Source: Planctomycetota bacterium
GTDB taxonomy: Bacteria; Planctomycetota; JAJSAM01; JAJVHW01
Length of the DNA stretch: 64,000 nucleotides
Assembly: GCA_021776825.1 (NCBI GenBank)
Contig: JAJFFG010000107.1
Coordinates: 1 to 64,000, forward strand
Reading direction: 5' to 3'
Position 1 is the first letter of the stretch, and each line of letters starts with the position of its first letter. The notes under the pieces were generated by a model. The model was not told the origin of the DNA and did no database searches. It was given only the letters and a program-made list of their open reading frames with translations. Positions 1 through 10,100 of this stretch are shown one piece after another. The translations under genes and the position numbers were made by a program.

Positions 1-416
1 GGCGCGCCGACGACTGCGACGCCGTTCCGTCTCGGAGGAGGCGCAACGCCGAGATCGGCGGTCTGGACCGCTCAGGTGTGTGAGTCGTCATGAATAGTCC
101 GGGCTAGAGGCCGACGCGGACCTAACCCTCGACTCCACCGAGGACGCCACGCCTGGCGGTCCCGAGCACGCGATCTCCGGCCCCGGCGCCGCTTCACGAC
201 CACATCTAGGGCGTGCATGCGCGTCTCCGGAACGAGATCTCACGCCAGAGAGATCTCGCAGCGGGAGCCTCCAGGACACCGTGCGACGGGCGGACGCGAA
301 ACGTCACGGGGTTCACCCACGCCGTTCCTCGATCTCGCCGCGATCCCGCGACGCCCTCGTGAACGAGCCGGGCTAAAAGTGACCCCCGGTCGTGCGCCCC
401 GTGCGACGCTCGGCAG
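1..416. other. Intergenic region upstream of the SagB-type gene
   Basis: No convincing gene is visible on either strand; open frames here are short and lack ribosome-binding sites. The left part (1-138) shows nothing recognisable. Positions 139-356 hold a copy of a dispersed repeat annotated separately. The last 60 bases lead into the GTG start at 417. Confidence 0.55.
139..356. repeat. Dispersed ~0.2 kb intergenic repeat, copy A
   Basis: This stretch matches 31658-31861 in blocks that keep the same order and similar spacing: GAGGACGCCACGCC followed by CGGTCCC, a GATCTCC block, a GTGCXTGCGCGTCT block, CAGGACACCGTGCG, and a CCCGCGACGCCC block near the end. The matches are separated by diverged sequence without long gaps, as expected of old copies of one element. 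Both copies lie upstream of genes rather than between convergent ends, unlike the other repeats in the window. Function unknown; a conserved RNA, regulatory leader or decayed mobile element are all possible. Confidence 0.6.
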
Positions 417-1976
417 GTGACGCATCTCGCCCCCTTCGAGTCCTCCATCGCCGAGCGATATCACGAGGAGACCAAGTACAGCGAAGAGGGGCTGCGCCGC
501 GAGGCGGAGCGACAGCTGCCGCCCGACTGGACCGCGCCGCCGATCCCGTTCAAGCAGTACGACGGACCGCGCATCCTGCTGCCCTCCGACGGCCTGCCGA
601 TCGAACGACGCGGCGGCGATCCGCCGATCTCCGGACCACCGACACAGGATGGGTCGCTCGACTTGGCGCGGCTCTCACGCATCCTCTGGCACACCAACGG
701 TTGCACGCGCATCGTCGGCGTCCAGGGCGGCGGCGTGCATCACTTCCGAGCCGCGCCGTCGGCGGGGGGGATGTACCCGACCGAGGTCTACGTCACGATC
801 CGTGACGTCGCCGGCGTGCCGTCCGGCATCTACGACTATCAACTGCTCGACCACTCCCTGGCGCTCGTGCGCGAGGCCGACCCGACCGAGGCGCTGCGCG
901 CTGCGCTCTTCGGCCATCCGGCGGCGACGTCGAGCCCAGCAGCGATCGTCCTCACTGGGGTCTGGAAGCGGGGTTCATTCCGCTACCGCGAGCGCGCGTA
1001 TCGCCGCGCCCTGCTGGACACCGGCCACGTGCTCGGAAACCTGACGCTGGCGGCAACGGACGCGGGCTTGACGGCCTTCCCCGTGGCGAGCTTTCGGGAC
1101 GAACTCGTCGAGTCACTCCTCGGCATCGATCCGGTCGTGGAAGGGCCGCTCGTCGTCGCGCCGCTCGTGCCGCCGGAGGTCGCTGCTGGGCTCTCGCGCG
1201 TTCCGCCGCGCTGCTCCGACACGGTCGAGTGGCGTCACGCGGTCGCGCAGGTCGGTGAACGGGTTCCGGAGGGCTCACCCGATCGGCTGATCGCCGCCGT
1301 CCACCTCGCCGGGCGACTCGACGCCGATGCTGCTCCGGTGGCCGCAGCGGCAGCCCCGCCGTCCAGGCCGTCGCCGGACTCTCTCCGCGTCCATGCCGAT
1401 GCACCGGCCACGAGCTGGACGCGCAGCGAGCCGGTCACCGACACGATCGCCGCGCGGCGCAGCACGCGTCGCTTCCGGCGCGAACCGCTGCCCCGCGACG
1501 CGCTCCTCTCCACGCTCGCCTTCGGCGCCGAAGCGCCCACCGACGCGCTGTTCGTGTCGGAACTGCTCCGCACGTACGTCGTCGTCCTCGACGTCGTCGG
1601 CATCCCGCCGGGGAGCTACTTCTACGAGACGACCGACGCGCACCACCTGGTCGAGCTCTCGCGAGGCGGGCTGGCGCGGGAGATGCTGCACCTGGGTCTT
1701 GGCCAGGAGATCTTCGCCAACGCCGGCGCCGTCGTCGTCCACACCGTGGACCTCACTCGAGCCGTTCAGCGTTACGGCGATCGCGTGTATCGCCTGCTCG
1801 GCCTCGACGCCGGCCACATCGGCGAACGCCTCAATCTCGCAGCGCTCCGCGAGGGCTTCGGTGCCTCGGGCTGTGGCGGCTACTTCGACGACGAGATGAA
1901 CCGCGCCCTCGCCATCCCCGAGAGCCAAGCTGTCATCTACATCACGAGCCTCGGAACGCCCGACTGGTCGGAGTAG
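417..1976 (+). CDS. Tandem SagB-type nitroreductase/dehydrogenase family protein
   Basis: A 519-aa protein made of two copies of the FMN-dependent nitroreductase fold in its SagB/ThcOx form. The N-terminal copy (about residues 15-290) carries the block RAAPSAGGMYPTEVYV at 111-126, typical of SagB-type dehydrogenases, and a following arginine-rich RYRERAYRRALLDTGH segment. The second copy (about 335-519) begins with IAARRSTRRF and is more divergent. Family members oxidise azolines in thiazole/oxazole-modified peptides, but many standalone members have unknown substrates. No cyclodehydratase or precursor peptide is next to it, so a RiPP role is not supported here. The GTG start at 417 is the first possible start in frame before the conserved region. 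It ends 6 bp from the convergent gene at 1983. Confidence 0.82.
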   Translation: MTHLAPFESSIAERYHEETKYSEEGLRREAERQLPPDWTAPPIPFKQYDGPRILLPSDGLPIERRGGDPPISGPPTQDGSLDLARLSRILWHTNGCTRIVGVQGGGVHHFRAAPSAGGMYPTEVYVTIRDVAGVPSGIYDYQLLDHSLALVREADPTEALRAALFGHPAATSSPAAIVLTGVWKRGSFRYRERAYRRALLDTGHVLGNLTLAATDAGLTAFPVASFRDELVESLLGIDPVVEGPLVVAPLVPPEVAAGLSRVPPRCSDTVEWRHAVAQVGERVPEGSPDRLIAAVHLAGRLDADAAPVAAAAAPPSRPSPDSLRVHADAPATSWTRSEPVTDTIAARRSTRRFRREPLPRDALLSTLAFGAEAPTDALFVSELLRTYVVVLDVVGIPPGSYFYETTDAHHLVELSRGGLAREMLHLGLGQEIFANAGAVVVHTVDLTRAVQRYGDRVYRLLGLDAGHIGERLNLAALREGFGASGCGGYFDDEMNRALAIPESQAVIYITSLGTPDWSE

Positions 1977-1982
1977 CGGTCG

Positions 1983-3014
1983 CTAACCGGCCGCCCAACG
2001 GGTCAGCGCCGCTTCGACGAACTCGCGGTGCGACGGGTCGGCGAGCCGATCGGCGAGCTCGCGCGCGTCGAGGGGACGGTCGCTCAGGAGCGCGGCGCCG
2101 AGATCAGTCCAGTCGACATACTGTCGCAGGCGCTTCTGCGCGTCCTTGTGCCCGGGGAACTCGCGGACCGTGACCGCCTCGCCGCGCAACTGAGCGAGGC
2201 GCGCCCGGTCGACGGCGAGCTCGCCGCCGGCCTTCTTGCCGGCTTTCTCGGTGAGAGCCTTCGCTCGCACGTCGGCCTCGTCGAGTTCCCCAGCCGCGAG
2301 GAGGACCTCGAGCTCGACCTCGTCGAGCGACGGCGGCGGCTTGCTCATCCGGCGAAGGGAGCGCACGAGCGCCGAGTGGTCGTCGCACGCACCGTGCAGA
2401 CGGAGCCAGCGCGTGGCCTGTTCGGCCTCGCCGCGGTGGGGCTGACGGGGGTTGGCGATCGGCGGCGTGGGCTCGTGCTCGGCCTGCCCCATGGCCGCCC
2501 GCTCCCGTCGGCAGTCGAGGGCGTACCACGACGAGACCGGGTCCGGCCACCGAGTCTCGCTCGCCAGACGGTCGGCCTCGGCGAGGCGGAGTGCGAGGGA
2601 GTAGATCGGCGAGTGGCGCGTCTCGAGCACCGCCGCGGCCGTCGCGTCGGCTCCCTCGCGCTCCCCGCGCGCGATGCGTCCGAGCGCCGCGAAGCCGGCG
2701 CGGAGGAAGTCGAGAGGCTCGACGGACGTTGCGGGGAACTCGACGGCTGCCGCGCCGTCGTATTGCCCGGCCTCCGCCAGAACGCCAGCGAGCCACACCG
2801 AGGGCGCGGGAGCGACCGAGTCGTCGGCGACCGCCTGACGCGCCTCCTCGACCGCCTCGTCGTGGCGACCCATGCGAGAGAGGGCTTCCGCTCGTCGGAA
2901 CCGGGCGATGGCGCCGAGCCGGCTTGGCCCGGTCAGGGGTGCCAGCGCGAGCACGGCTTCCTCGAGCCGACCACCCTCGAGCAGCCTCATCGCACCAGAG
3001 ATTCCGCCTGCCAT
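1983..3014 (-). CDS. TPR-like helical repeat protein
   Basis: A 343-aa protein beginning MAGGISGAMRLLEGGRLEEA. It is rich in Ala, Leu, Arg and Glu and has the rhythm of TPR-type helical repeats, clearest in the first 130 residues (AIARFRRAEALSRMGRHDEA, then a second pair ending in LAGVLAEAGQYDGA). No catalytic motif or signal peptide is visible, so it is probably a cytoplasmic scaffold or adaptor. The frame stays open far upstream to 4883 on this strand, but that part is antisense to the carbamoyltransferase and is not believed. The ATG at 3014 places the start in a 48-bp divergent gap opposite the gene at 3063, suggesting a shared promoter region. Specific function unknown. Confidence 0.7.
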   Translation of the reverse strand: MAGGISGAMRLLEGGRLEEAVLALAPLTGPSRLGAIARFRRAEALSRMGRHDEAVEEARQAVADDSVAPAPSVWLAGVLAEAGQYDGAAAVEFPATSVEPLDFLRAGFAALGRIARGEREGADATAAAVLETRHSPIYSLALRLAEADRLASETRWPDPVSSWYALDCRRERAAMGQAEHEPTPPIANPRQPHRGEAEQATRWLRLHGACDDHSALVRSLRRMSKPPPSLDEVELEVLLAAGELDEADVRAKALTEKAGKKAGGELAVDRARLAQLRGEAVTVREFPGHKDAQKRLRQYVDWTDLGAALLSDRPLDARELADRLADPSHREFVEAALTRWAAG

Positions 3015-3062
3015 GGCGACGAGACTACGTCGCGGCGGCCCCATCCACGATGATGGCCGGTC

Positions 3063-4901
3063 GTGAGCCCCCGCTACGTCCTCGGCCTGAACAAGTACGA
3101 CCACGACGTCAGTGCCGTGCTGCTTCGTGACGGCGTGCCGATCGTGGCGATTCCGAAGGAGCGGCTGACGCGTCGGAAGAACGACGGCGGCATCCCTGAT
3201 GCAGCCGTCGGCTACTGCCTCCGCGTTGCGGGGATCGGGATCGACGACGTCGACGCGATCGTGCAGAACTCGTATGCGCTGCACATCCCCGAGATGGAGC
3301 ACGACCTGCTCTCGCGACTCCACTCGCTGCACCTCTCGTCGGACGAACGCGAGGTGGCACTCACGAGTCGACTGTTCCGGAACCCGGACGCGGTGACGAT
3401 TTCGCACCACCTCGCGCACGCTTACGCCGCGTTCGCCGCGAGCCCGTTCGACGACGGTGCGATCATGGTGGTCGACGGGGTCGGCAGTCATCGGCGCGAC
3501 GTCACGGAGACGCTCCCGTCGGACGACCACGGGCACGACGCCGACCGCGAGGCGGAGTCGTACTACCGCTTCGCCGGGACCGAGCTCGAGTGCGTCGGCA
3601 AAGCGTGGCTGCCGGTCACGCCCGGCATCCTCTCGGAGGACTTCACCAAACTGCCCGGCCTGGGTGCCGTGTACTCGCGAGTCTCCGAGTACGTGTTCGG
3701 TCACTGGAACCAGTGCGGTGAGGTGATGGGCCTCGCCGCGTTCGGGAGCGAGCGCCCCGACGTCCCTCCGCTCATGGGCGTGAAGGACGGTCGGACGTGG
3801 GCACTTGGTGCGTGGCCCGACGCGCTGCGGCACCCGTACGTCCCGTCGCAGGAGTCTCTCTCGCGCGAGGAGCAGCGTCGGAGGTGGGAGGAGAGCCCGC
3901 ACGTCCAGGATTGGCGCGACCTCTGCTGGCGCGTGCAGACCGACCTCGAGGAGGCCCTGCTCGAGCGCGCGCGGCGGTTGCACGAGCAGACCGGCGCGCG
4001 GCGCCTCGTTGCCGCGGGCGGCGTCATGCTGAACTGCGTGGCGAACTCCCGGATCTGGAAGGAGACCCCGTTCGACGAGGTCTGGGTGCAGCCGGCGGCG
4101 GGGGACACGGGCATCGCGCTCGGGTGTGCGCTCTACGGCGAGGTAGCGGTCCGCGGCGCGAAGCGGACGTACGTGATGGGGACCGACGGACTCGGTCGCC
4201 GGTACGACGGCGGCGACATCGACGCCGCTCTGGCGCTGAAGCCCTTCGCGCCCTTCCTGAAGGTGCACGTCGCCGACGATGTCGCGACGGAGACGGCGCG
4301 CGAGCTGGCCGCCGGGCGCGTGGTCGGTTGGTTCCAGGGCGGGGCCGAGCTCGGCCCGCGCGCGCTGGGCCAGCGCTCGATCCTCTGCGACCCGCGGGAC
4401 CCGAGCGCGAAGGAACGGCTCAACGCGACCGTGAAGCATCGTCAGGCGTTCCGACCGTTCGCGCCGGCAATCCTCGCCGAGAAGGCGGACGAGTGGTTCG
4501 AGCCGGGCTCGCTGAGCACGCACATGCTGTTCGTCCGCGAGGTCAAGGCCGAGCGGCGTGATGCGATCCCGGCGGTCGTCCACGTCGATGGCACGGCCCG
4601 ACTGCAGACGGTCGAACGCGATCAGCGGCCGGCGCTCCACGCGCTGATCGAGGCGTTCGATCGCGAGACCGGGGTTCCGATCGTGGTGAACACGTCGTTC
4701 AACGTGAAAGGCGAGCCGATCGTCGAGACCCCGCTCGACGCACTGCTCTGCTTCCTCGGGACCGACATGGACGTGCTGGTCCTGGGGGATCGCATCGTCA
4801 CGAAGCGCGCGACCTTCCGCCCGATGAGGCGCTTCCTCCTGCGGGTCTGGGATCGTCTGCCCGACAACCACGACCCCGCTCACCCGCGCCCCGCCCGCTG
4901 A
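3063..4901 (+). CDS. NodU/CmcH-family carbamoyltransferase
   Basis: A 612-aa protein matching the two-part NodU/CmcH/TobZ carbamoyltransferase family, which uses carbamoyl phosphate to carbamoylate hydroxyl groups on sugars, antibiotics or Nod factors. The N-terminal ASKHA-like domain opens with YVLGLNKYDHDVSAVLL and contains the metal-binding HHLAHA block at residues 115-120, followed by IMVVDGVGSH. The C-terminal YrdC-like part has GRVVGWFQGGAELGPRALGQ near 420-445 and NTSFNVKGEPIVETP near 545. Length is normal for the family. The GTG at 3063 is used because it immediately precedes the conserved strand. No sugar-biosynthesis or antibiotic genes adjoin it, so the acceptor is unknown. Confidence 0.9.
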   Translation: MSPRYVLGLNKYDHDVSAVLLRDGVPIVAIPKERLTRRKNDGGIPDAAVGYCLRVAGIGIDDVDAIVQNSYALHIPEMEHDLLSRLHSLHLSSDEREVALTSRLFRNPDAVTISHHLAHAYAAFAASPFDDGAIMVVDGVGSHRRDVTETLPSDDHGHDADREAESYYRFAGTELECVGKAWLPVTPGILSEDFTKLPGLGAVYSRVSEYVFGHWNQCGEVMGLAAFGSERPDVPPLMGVKDGRTWALGAWPDALRHPYVPSQESLSREEQRRRWEESPHVQDWRDLCWRVQTDLEEALLERARRLHEQTGARRLVAAGGVMLNCVANSRIWKETPFDEVWVQPAAGDTGIALGCALYGEVAVRGAKRTYVMGTDGLGRRYDGGDIDAALALKPFAPFLKVHVADDVATETARELAAGRVVGWFQGGAELGPRALGQRSILCDPRDPSAKERLNATVKHRQAFRPFAPAILAEKADEWFEPGSLSTHMLFVREVKAERRDAIPAVVHVDGTARLQTVERDQRPALHALIEAFDRETGVPIVVNTSFNVKGEPIVETPLDALLCFLGTDMDVLVLGDRIVTKRATFRPMRRFLLRVWDRLPDNHDPAHPRPAR

Positions 4902-4956
4902 CAGCGGCGCTCACGAATCGCCCGCGGCGACGCGTGGAACCGGTACCCTTCCGCCC

Positions 4957-6360
4957 GTGAGAGCTCTCGTCGTCATCGCCTGTACGTTCGTCGCCGCTGG
5001 GCTCGGACTGGCCGCTGGTCTCGTCGTGGCCGGCGGTGACGGAGATGCCGACGGGTTCGAGGACGAAGCCGAGATCCTCGTCCGCACGTCCGATGGCGAC
5101 ACGCGTGCCTACAGTCCACAGTCCGCTGCCGCCCGGATCGAGTCGCTCGAGGGCATGCTCCGCCGACGCGGGTCGCGCGTGGCGCGGGTGTCGGTCGACG
5201 AGGCCACGGTCGCCGAGGAGCCGCCGGTGGCGGTGTTCCCGAACGAGCCGCCGCTGCGGCATCCGACCGAGGACCGTCCGTACACGTCGTCCGAGCTGAC
5301 CGACCTCGCCCGACACTCCGATGATCCGAAGCTCAGGGCGGCAGCGATCCGCGCGCTTCGGCGCGTGGATGACGCGTCAGCGAGAAACGCACTGCAGGAG
5401 ATCCTCGACGACCCCGAGACGCCCCCCGAACTGCGCCTGTTGGCCGCGCACGTCATTGCGCGGCCGCCGCACCGCGATCACCTGCCCTCCGAACTGATCG
5501 CCGCGTTCCAGGACGAGAGCGACCCGTCCGTCCGGCGCGCGCTGGCGAATGGCGTGGCGGGACTTCGCGATCGCGGGGCGTGGATGAAGGAGATCTCGGG
5601 TCTGCTCGCCGAGGAGACCGACGCCGAGGCCCGTGCGAAGCTCTTCCGCTCCGTTACGCGCTCCTCGCGTGATCCTGCCGCGCGCGCGGAACTGCTAGCC
5701 ATCGCCACGGCGCCGGGCGCGGATCCGAAGGAACGGACGGCGGCACTCTGGGCGCTCACGAAAGGGCGTCCCGACAAGGACATGATCGCCGCGCTCCGAC
5801 CGCTGCTCGACTCCGCTGACCCCGCCACGCGGGCGCAGACTCTCCGCATCCTGGCTCAGGACCGGAAGATGCCGCTCGGTACGTTGCGGAAGGGACTTGC
5901 CGACAAGGACCCCGGCGTTCGCGCCACCGCGCTCAATCAAGGGCTGCGGCAGATCAGGAGCTATCGCAAGGACAAGAAGCAGCGCGGCGCCTACGACGCG
6001 GCCGTTCGCACGGCCGTGAACCTCGCGACGGGTGACCCCGACGCGTCCGTTCGTCGGGCCGGAGTGAACAGCGTGTGGCACCTCCCGACGAAGCAGCGCA
6101 ATCAGGTGCTGGCGGCCGGCCGCGAGGACCAAGACCTTGCCGTCCGACTGAGCGCGTTCGCGAACTCACCGCGCACCGTTGCCGTCACGGCCACCCAGGA
6201 CTTCGTCGGCGCGCTCTCCTCCCCCGATCGCTCGCTCCGCGACTACGCGTACAAGCAGCTTCGTCGGCTCCACGGCGTCCGCGAGCCGTACCAGTCGGGG
6301 TGGAACGCGAAGGCACGGCAGGAAGCGATCGACGAGATCAGTCGGGAACTGGCGGAGTAG
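4957..6360 (+). CDS. Membrane-anchored or secreted HEAT-repeat protein
   Basis: A 467-aa protein starting from GTG with a hydrophobic N-terminal segment (about residues 3-27, LVVIACTFVAAGLGLAAGLV) followed by a Gly/Asp/Glu linker: a signal anchor or signal peptide without a lipobox. From about residue 115 the sequence is a run of roughly 30-residue HEAT/PBS-lyase-type helical repeats with recurring DPxxRAxAL-like patterns (LARHSDDPKLRAAAIRALRR; DKDPGVRATALNQ; DPDASVRRAGVNS). Such proteins are usually protein-binding scaffolds. It is 55 bp downstream of the carbamoyltransferase on the same strand and could be co-transcribed. The gene ends before a repeat-filled region. Confidence 0.75.
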   Translation: MRALVVIACTFVAAGLGLAAGLVVAGGDGDADGFEDEAEILVRTSDGDTRAYSPQSAAARIESLEGMLRRRGSRVARVSVDEATVAEEPPVAVFPNEPPLRHPTEDRPYTSSELTDLARHSDDPKLRAAAIRALRRVDDASARNALQEILDDPETPPELRLLAAHVIARPPHRDHLPSELIAAFQDESDPSVRRALANGVAGLRDRGAWMKEISGLLAEETDAEARAKLFRSVTRSSRDPAARAELLAIATAPGADPKERTAALWALTKGRPDKDMIAALRPLLDSADPATRAQTLRILAQDRKMPLGTLRKGLADKDPGVRATALNQGLRQIRSYRKDKKQRGAYDAAVRTAVNLATGDPDASVRRAGVNSVWHLPTKQRNQVLAAGREDQDLAVRLSAFANSPRTVAVTATQDFVGALSSPDRSLRDYAYKQLRRLHGVREPYQSGWNAKARQEAIDEISRELAE

Positions 6361-6409
6361 AGGGCGCTCACGGCGCTTGCTCGGCGCGTCGTAGGTGGAT
6401 GCGCGTCGG

Positions 6410-6560
6410 GGCATGCGGCAATCGCCGCGCCTCCCATGTTCCTGGTCGGCTCCGCGGGTGCGAGGGCTCTCACTCGAGAGCCACCGAGTCGGCCGCACCC
6501 TTGCGTGGCCTCATTCCCCGCGTCACGGCGCTTGCGCTGACGCGCAACCGCCCCGCCACG
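6410..6560. repeat. Long dispersed repeat, copy 1 (~150 bp)
   Basis: This stretch is nearly identical to 29546-29700 over about 150 bp, starting with CGGGGCATGCGGCAATCGCC and ending near CGCAACCGCC. Inside is a hairpin, GGCTCTC-ACTC-GAGAGCC, preserved as CTCTC-ACTC-GAGAG in the second copy. Both copies lie between convergent genes. A shorter third copy of the left end is at about 29745-29770. Confidence 0.85.
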
Positions 6561-6625
6561 GGTGGGGATCCGGGTGGGTGTCGGCTCCGCCGACCCGACG
6601 CGATCGCTGTGACAACGGCGCCGTA

Positions 6626-6649
6626 GGGGCGGACCCCCTGGTCCGCCCC
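6626..6649. repeat. REP-like palindrome
   Basis: Inverted repeat GGGGCGGACC and GGTCCGCCCC around a 4-base loop, preceded by GTA and followed by CGCCCGCTGGGG. It is the diverged member of the family that reads GGGCGGATC-TCCT-GATCCGCCC elsewhere in the window. Confidence 0.75.
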
Positions 6650-6809
6650 GCCCGCTGGGGTGGCTCGGCCCTGGTGGGTCCTCTGGCGCTCGGCGGACGA
6701 CCCTCGTGATGCGGGCTGCCACCGGCCGACCCCTGCGCGCTTCGGCCCCATCGCCGCGCCCCGCGTGGGGATCCGATACCCGGGACGCGGAAGCTCATTG
6801 GGGTCGTAC

Positions 6810-6831
6810 GGGCGGATCTCCTGATCCGCCC
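6810..6831. repeat. REP-like palindrome
   Basis: Perfect 9-bp inverted repeat GGGCGGATC / GATCCGCCC around TCCT, preceded by GTAC and followed by CGCCCGCTGGGG as at 6626. The core is identical to the copy at 26787-26808. Confidence 0.85.
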
Positions 6832-7051
6832 CGCCCGCTGGGGCCGCTCGCGCGTTGCGGGTCCGACGGCGCACTGCGAACGGTTCCCGTCATGCGGTCG
6901 GCCATCGGTCGAGGGCGTTGAACCCGATCGATCGCGTGTGGCGCCGGTGTCATCGACCGGCGACGTCAATCGCCCATGCCCGTCCGATCAACCAACGTCG
7001 TTCGCGGCGCGCCATCCCCCCGCATCGACGGCGCGCGGCGCGTCGGCGGGG

Positions 7052-7073
7052 GGGCGGATCAGGAGCTCCGCCC
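7052..7073. repeat. REP-like palindrome, opposite orientation
   Basis: GGGCGGATC-AGGA-GCTCCGCCC, one base off a perfect inverted repeat, followed by GTACGG. It is in reverse orientation to the copy at 6810 and closes a unit resembling 26787-27016. Confidence 0.75.
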
Positions 7074-7127
7074 GTACGGACCCGTTTCCGGGGTGACGTC
7101 GCCCGAACTCGTCGACCGCGCCCTCGC

Positions 7128-10100
7128 CTACTCGACGGTCAGCTCGACGTCCGTCTCGCCCGACCGAACCGGCTCGTCCCGGTTGATCGGGACTCGGCTG
7201 CCGTTCATCCTGATGTAGCCCGACAGGTTCCAGGTGCCGCCCTCGGGGACGAACTCGAACAGGAACGTGCCGTCGTCCTTCGACGTGGACCACGCGACCG
7301 TCGTCCCGCCGTCTTGCACGAAGAGCTGCAGACGGGCACCAATCACGGGCTCGCCGTTCGAGTCGACGACCTTGCCGGTGACGGTCTCTCCCGGTGTCAG
7401 GACCGCGCGGACGCCCTCGGCGCCGCCTTGGACGGGCGCGAGGATCGCCGGGGCGACACGACTCGCGCGGACGAGGAGGCGGTACTCGCCGGGCGCCAAC
7501 CCGACGATCTCGAACTCCCCGTCCTCGTTGCAACGAGCCCAGCCGCTGGACGCTGTGGTTCCCGTCGGCACATTGAGCTGCACCGCGTTCACGTTCGCTC
7601 GCACCGGGTTGCCGGAGACGTCGACGGCGATGCCCTTGATGGTCTGTCCCGTCTGCATGACGATCTTCAGACTGTCCTCACCCGCGCGGACGTTCTCGAC
7701 CACGACCGGCGCCATGCGACTCGCCTGGAACTGCAGATCCATCGCGCCCTCGGACAGACCCACGAGTGTGAAACTTCCGTCGCCGGGCGAGACGGACTGC
7801 ACACCGGTCCATTTCTCGCCGCCGGCCGGACGCATGCGAATGTTCGGATTGGTTGCGAGTGCGAGTCCCTTCGGGTCGGTGATGACACCGCGAACGGTCA
7901 GGCCCGCCTTCACTCGCAACTCCACGCCCGAGGACCCGGACGCGACGCCCTTCAGCGTGTCCGGTTGGAACGACCCGTAGGCCTGCAACGTGTACGTGCC
8001 CGGCACCAGCCCCGAGACGCGGAACGACCCGTCAGAGCGCATCCGACTCCAACGCTGCGAGCCTCCGCCCTGACCCTCGTAACGCGTGCTGACCCAGCCG
8101 ACCGAAACGGACTCGTCGTCCTCGTCCGTCACGTTGCCCTCGATGAGGTGGCCCTTCTTCACCTGGATCTCGACGTCGTCGCGGCCCGTGCGCACGCCCT
8201 GCTCGACGGCGTCCTGCACGTTCACGTCCCGGCCCCAGATCCAGTTGGCGGAGACGGTCAGGTCGTAGGCCCCCTCCGGCAGGTCGGCCAACTCGAACGA
8301 TCCGTCCGGCGCGGTGTACACGCTCTGGCCGCCCCAACGGTTGCGGCCGCGGTTGTTGTTGTTCGCGCTCTGGGCCCGCACGGGCACGCCGCCGAGGGCG
8401 TCACCGTCCTCGTCACGGACGACGCCCGAGATCCGTTCACCGGCCTTGAGGACGAGCGTGACCTCGCCGCCGCCGGTTGTCGTCTCGACCCAGTTCGCCG
8501 CGACGAACCCGGGCGCCGACGCACCCAGGCTGTACTTGCCGCGCTTCAGCCCGCTCAGCGTGAAGCGCCCCTCCGCGTCGCTCTGGCCGGACGGGTTGCC
8601 CGCGAGGCCGGTGACGAAGCCCCACGCCCGCTTCTGGTCCGTGCCGCGGTAGTTCGCATTGATGGTGGCACCGGCGACCGGCTCGCCGCCCGGCCCCTCG
8701 ACGCGTCCCGAGAACGCCGTCGAGCCCGAGATGATCAGGTCGACACCGCCGGTCTCCTGGTCGGCCGTCACGGTGACGTCGGCATCCCACGCCGGGAGCC
8801 AACCCTCGGCGTCGGCGCGGACCGTCACGCTGCCGGGCGCGACACCCGTGATCTCGAACGACCCGTCCTCCGCAACCGGATAGCGACCGGCGCTGTCGAA
8901 GCGGCGGAACGCCCACGGGTTGCTCCCCGAGATCTTCCCGCGGACGTAGCGCACGACGGCGCCCTCGACCGGTGAGCCATCATCGGTCCGGACGCGGCCC
9001 GTGATGCGGCCGCCCGGCGTCAGGGTGATCTCGATCTCCTTCACCTCCTTGCCGGGCTCGACGATGAACGGCTCGGACGATGCGGCGGGATGATCGGTGG
9101 ACGTGACGCGTGCCACGGCTCGCAGGCTCGCGGGAACGGCCTCGGCGCGGAAGACGCCCTCCTGGTCCGTGAACACGGGCACCTCGGACTGCTCTCCGCT
9201 CACCGTCACCCGGACGCCCGCGACCGGCTCGCCGGCCTGGCTGCGAACCGTCCCGCTGACGGTGCCACCGCGCGCGAGCGAGAAGTGGGCGTGCGTGGTG
9301 TCGGACTCCGGGGCGATGTCGATCCGCCACTGCGCGGGCATCGCCTGCGGAGACTGCAGGAACGCGTTCCAGTTCGACGGCATCCCCTCTTGCACCAGTC
9401 CGCGCGCCTCGATGCGCGCCAGGTAGGTGCCGGGCACGAGACCCGTCATCCGCGCCTCGCCCTTCTCGTCGGTGTCCGCCTCCCATGGCCGGTTGTTTCC
9501 GCCCCACATCTGCGCCATGTAGAGCCGCGCCTTCGCGCCCTCGACGGGGTTGCCGTCCTGATCGCGCACCGTCAGGACCGCGTCGGCGCCCTGCTCGAGC
9601 ATGATGTCGCGCCGCAACTCGCTGCCCTCGCGCAGCGACTCGCCCGTGCCGGCCTGCGGAGCGGCAGGGTCCGGCCATGGGACGTAGCCCACGGCCGTCA
9701 CACCGAACCACTGTGACGCTCCCGCGGGCACCTCTTCGATGCGGTAGTTGCCGGACTCGTCGGTCCGCGCGTTGAGCGGCAGACCGCCGGATGGCGCGTA
9801 GACGATCTCCGCTCCCTCGATCGGCTCACCGTCCTGGTTCGTGACCGTGCCGTGCAGCACCGCGGTGGGGCGCAGGCGGATGTCGAAGCGCTTCGTGTCC
9901 GGGATGCCGACCTGACCCGCGACGAGAGTTGGCTTGCCCTCGCGTACGAGGTGGAGCTGGTAGCGGCCGGCGGCGAGTCCCGACAGGGCGTACGCGCCGT
10001 CGGCGCCGCTCTCGCCCGTCCACTGATCGATGCCGGGTCGCTTCGACGTCGTCGCGGTGGCCACGATGCGCGCCTCGGCGACTGGCTCACCTTCGATGTC

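Larger units (their letters stand above)
6361..7127. other. Gene-free, repeat-filled gap between convergent genes
   Basis: About 770 bp between the 3' ends of two convergent genes. No believable coding sequence is present. It contains one copy of the longer dispersed repeat (6410-6560) and three REP-like palindromes (6626-6649, 6810-6831, 7052-7073). Short GC-rich runs such as CCCGCGTGGGG recur between them. The layout parallels the gaps at 26.7-27.0 and 29.5-29.9 kb. Confidence 0.7.

Noticed and set aside
3015..4883. Minus-strand open frame continuing upstream of the TPR-like gene over the carbamoyltransferase
   Set aside because: It is the antisense of a strongly conserved enzyme gene; residues are His/Val/Arg-rich shadow sequence and no conserved motif is present. 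The ATG at 3014 gives a natural start.
6855..8975. 706-codon plus-strand open frame opposite the giant repeat protein
   Set aside because: Antisense shadow produced by high GC; the minus-strand reading has clear repeating beta-sandwich units and a membrane anchor.
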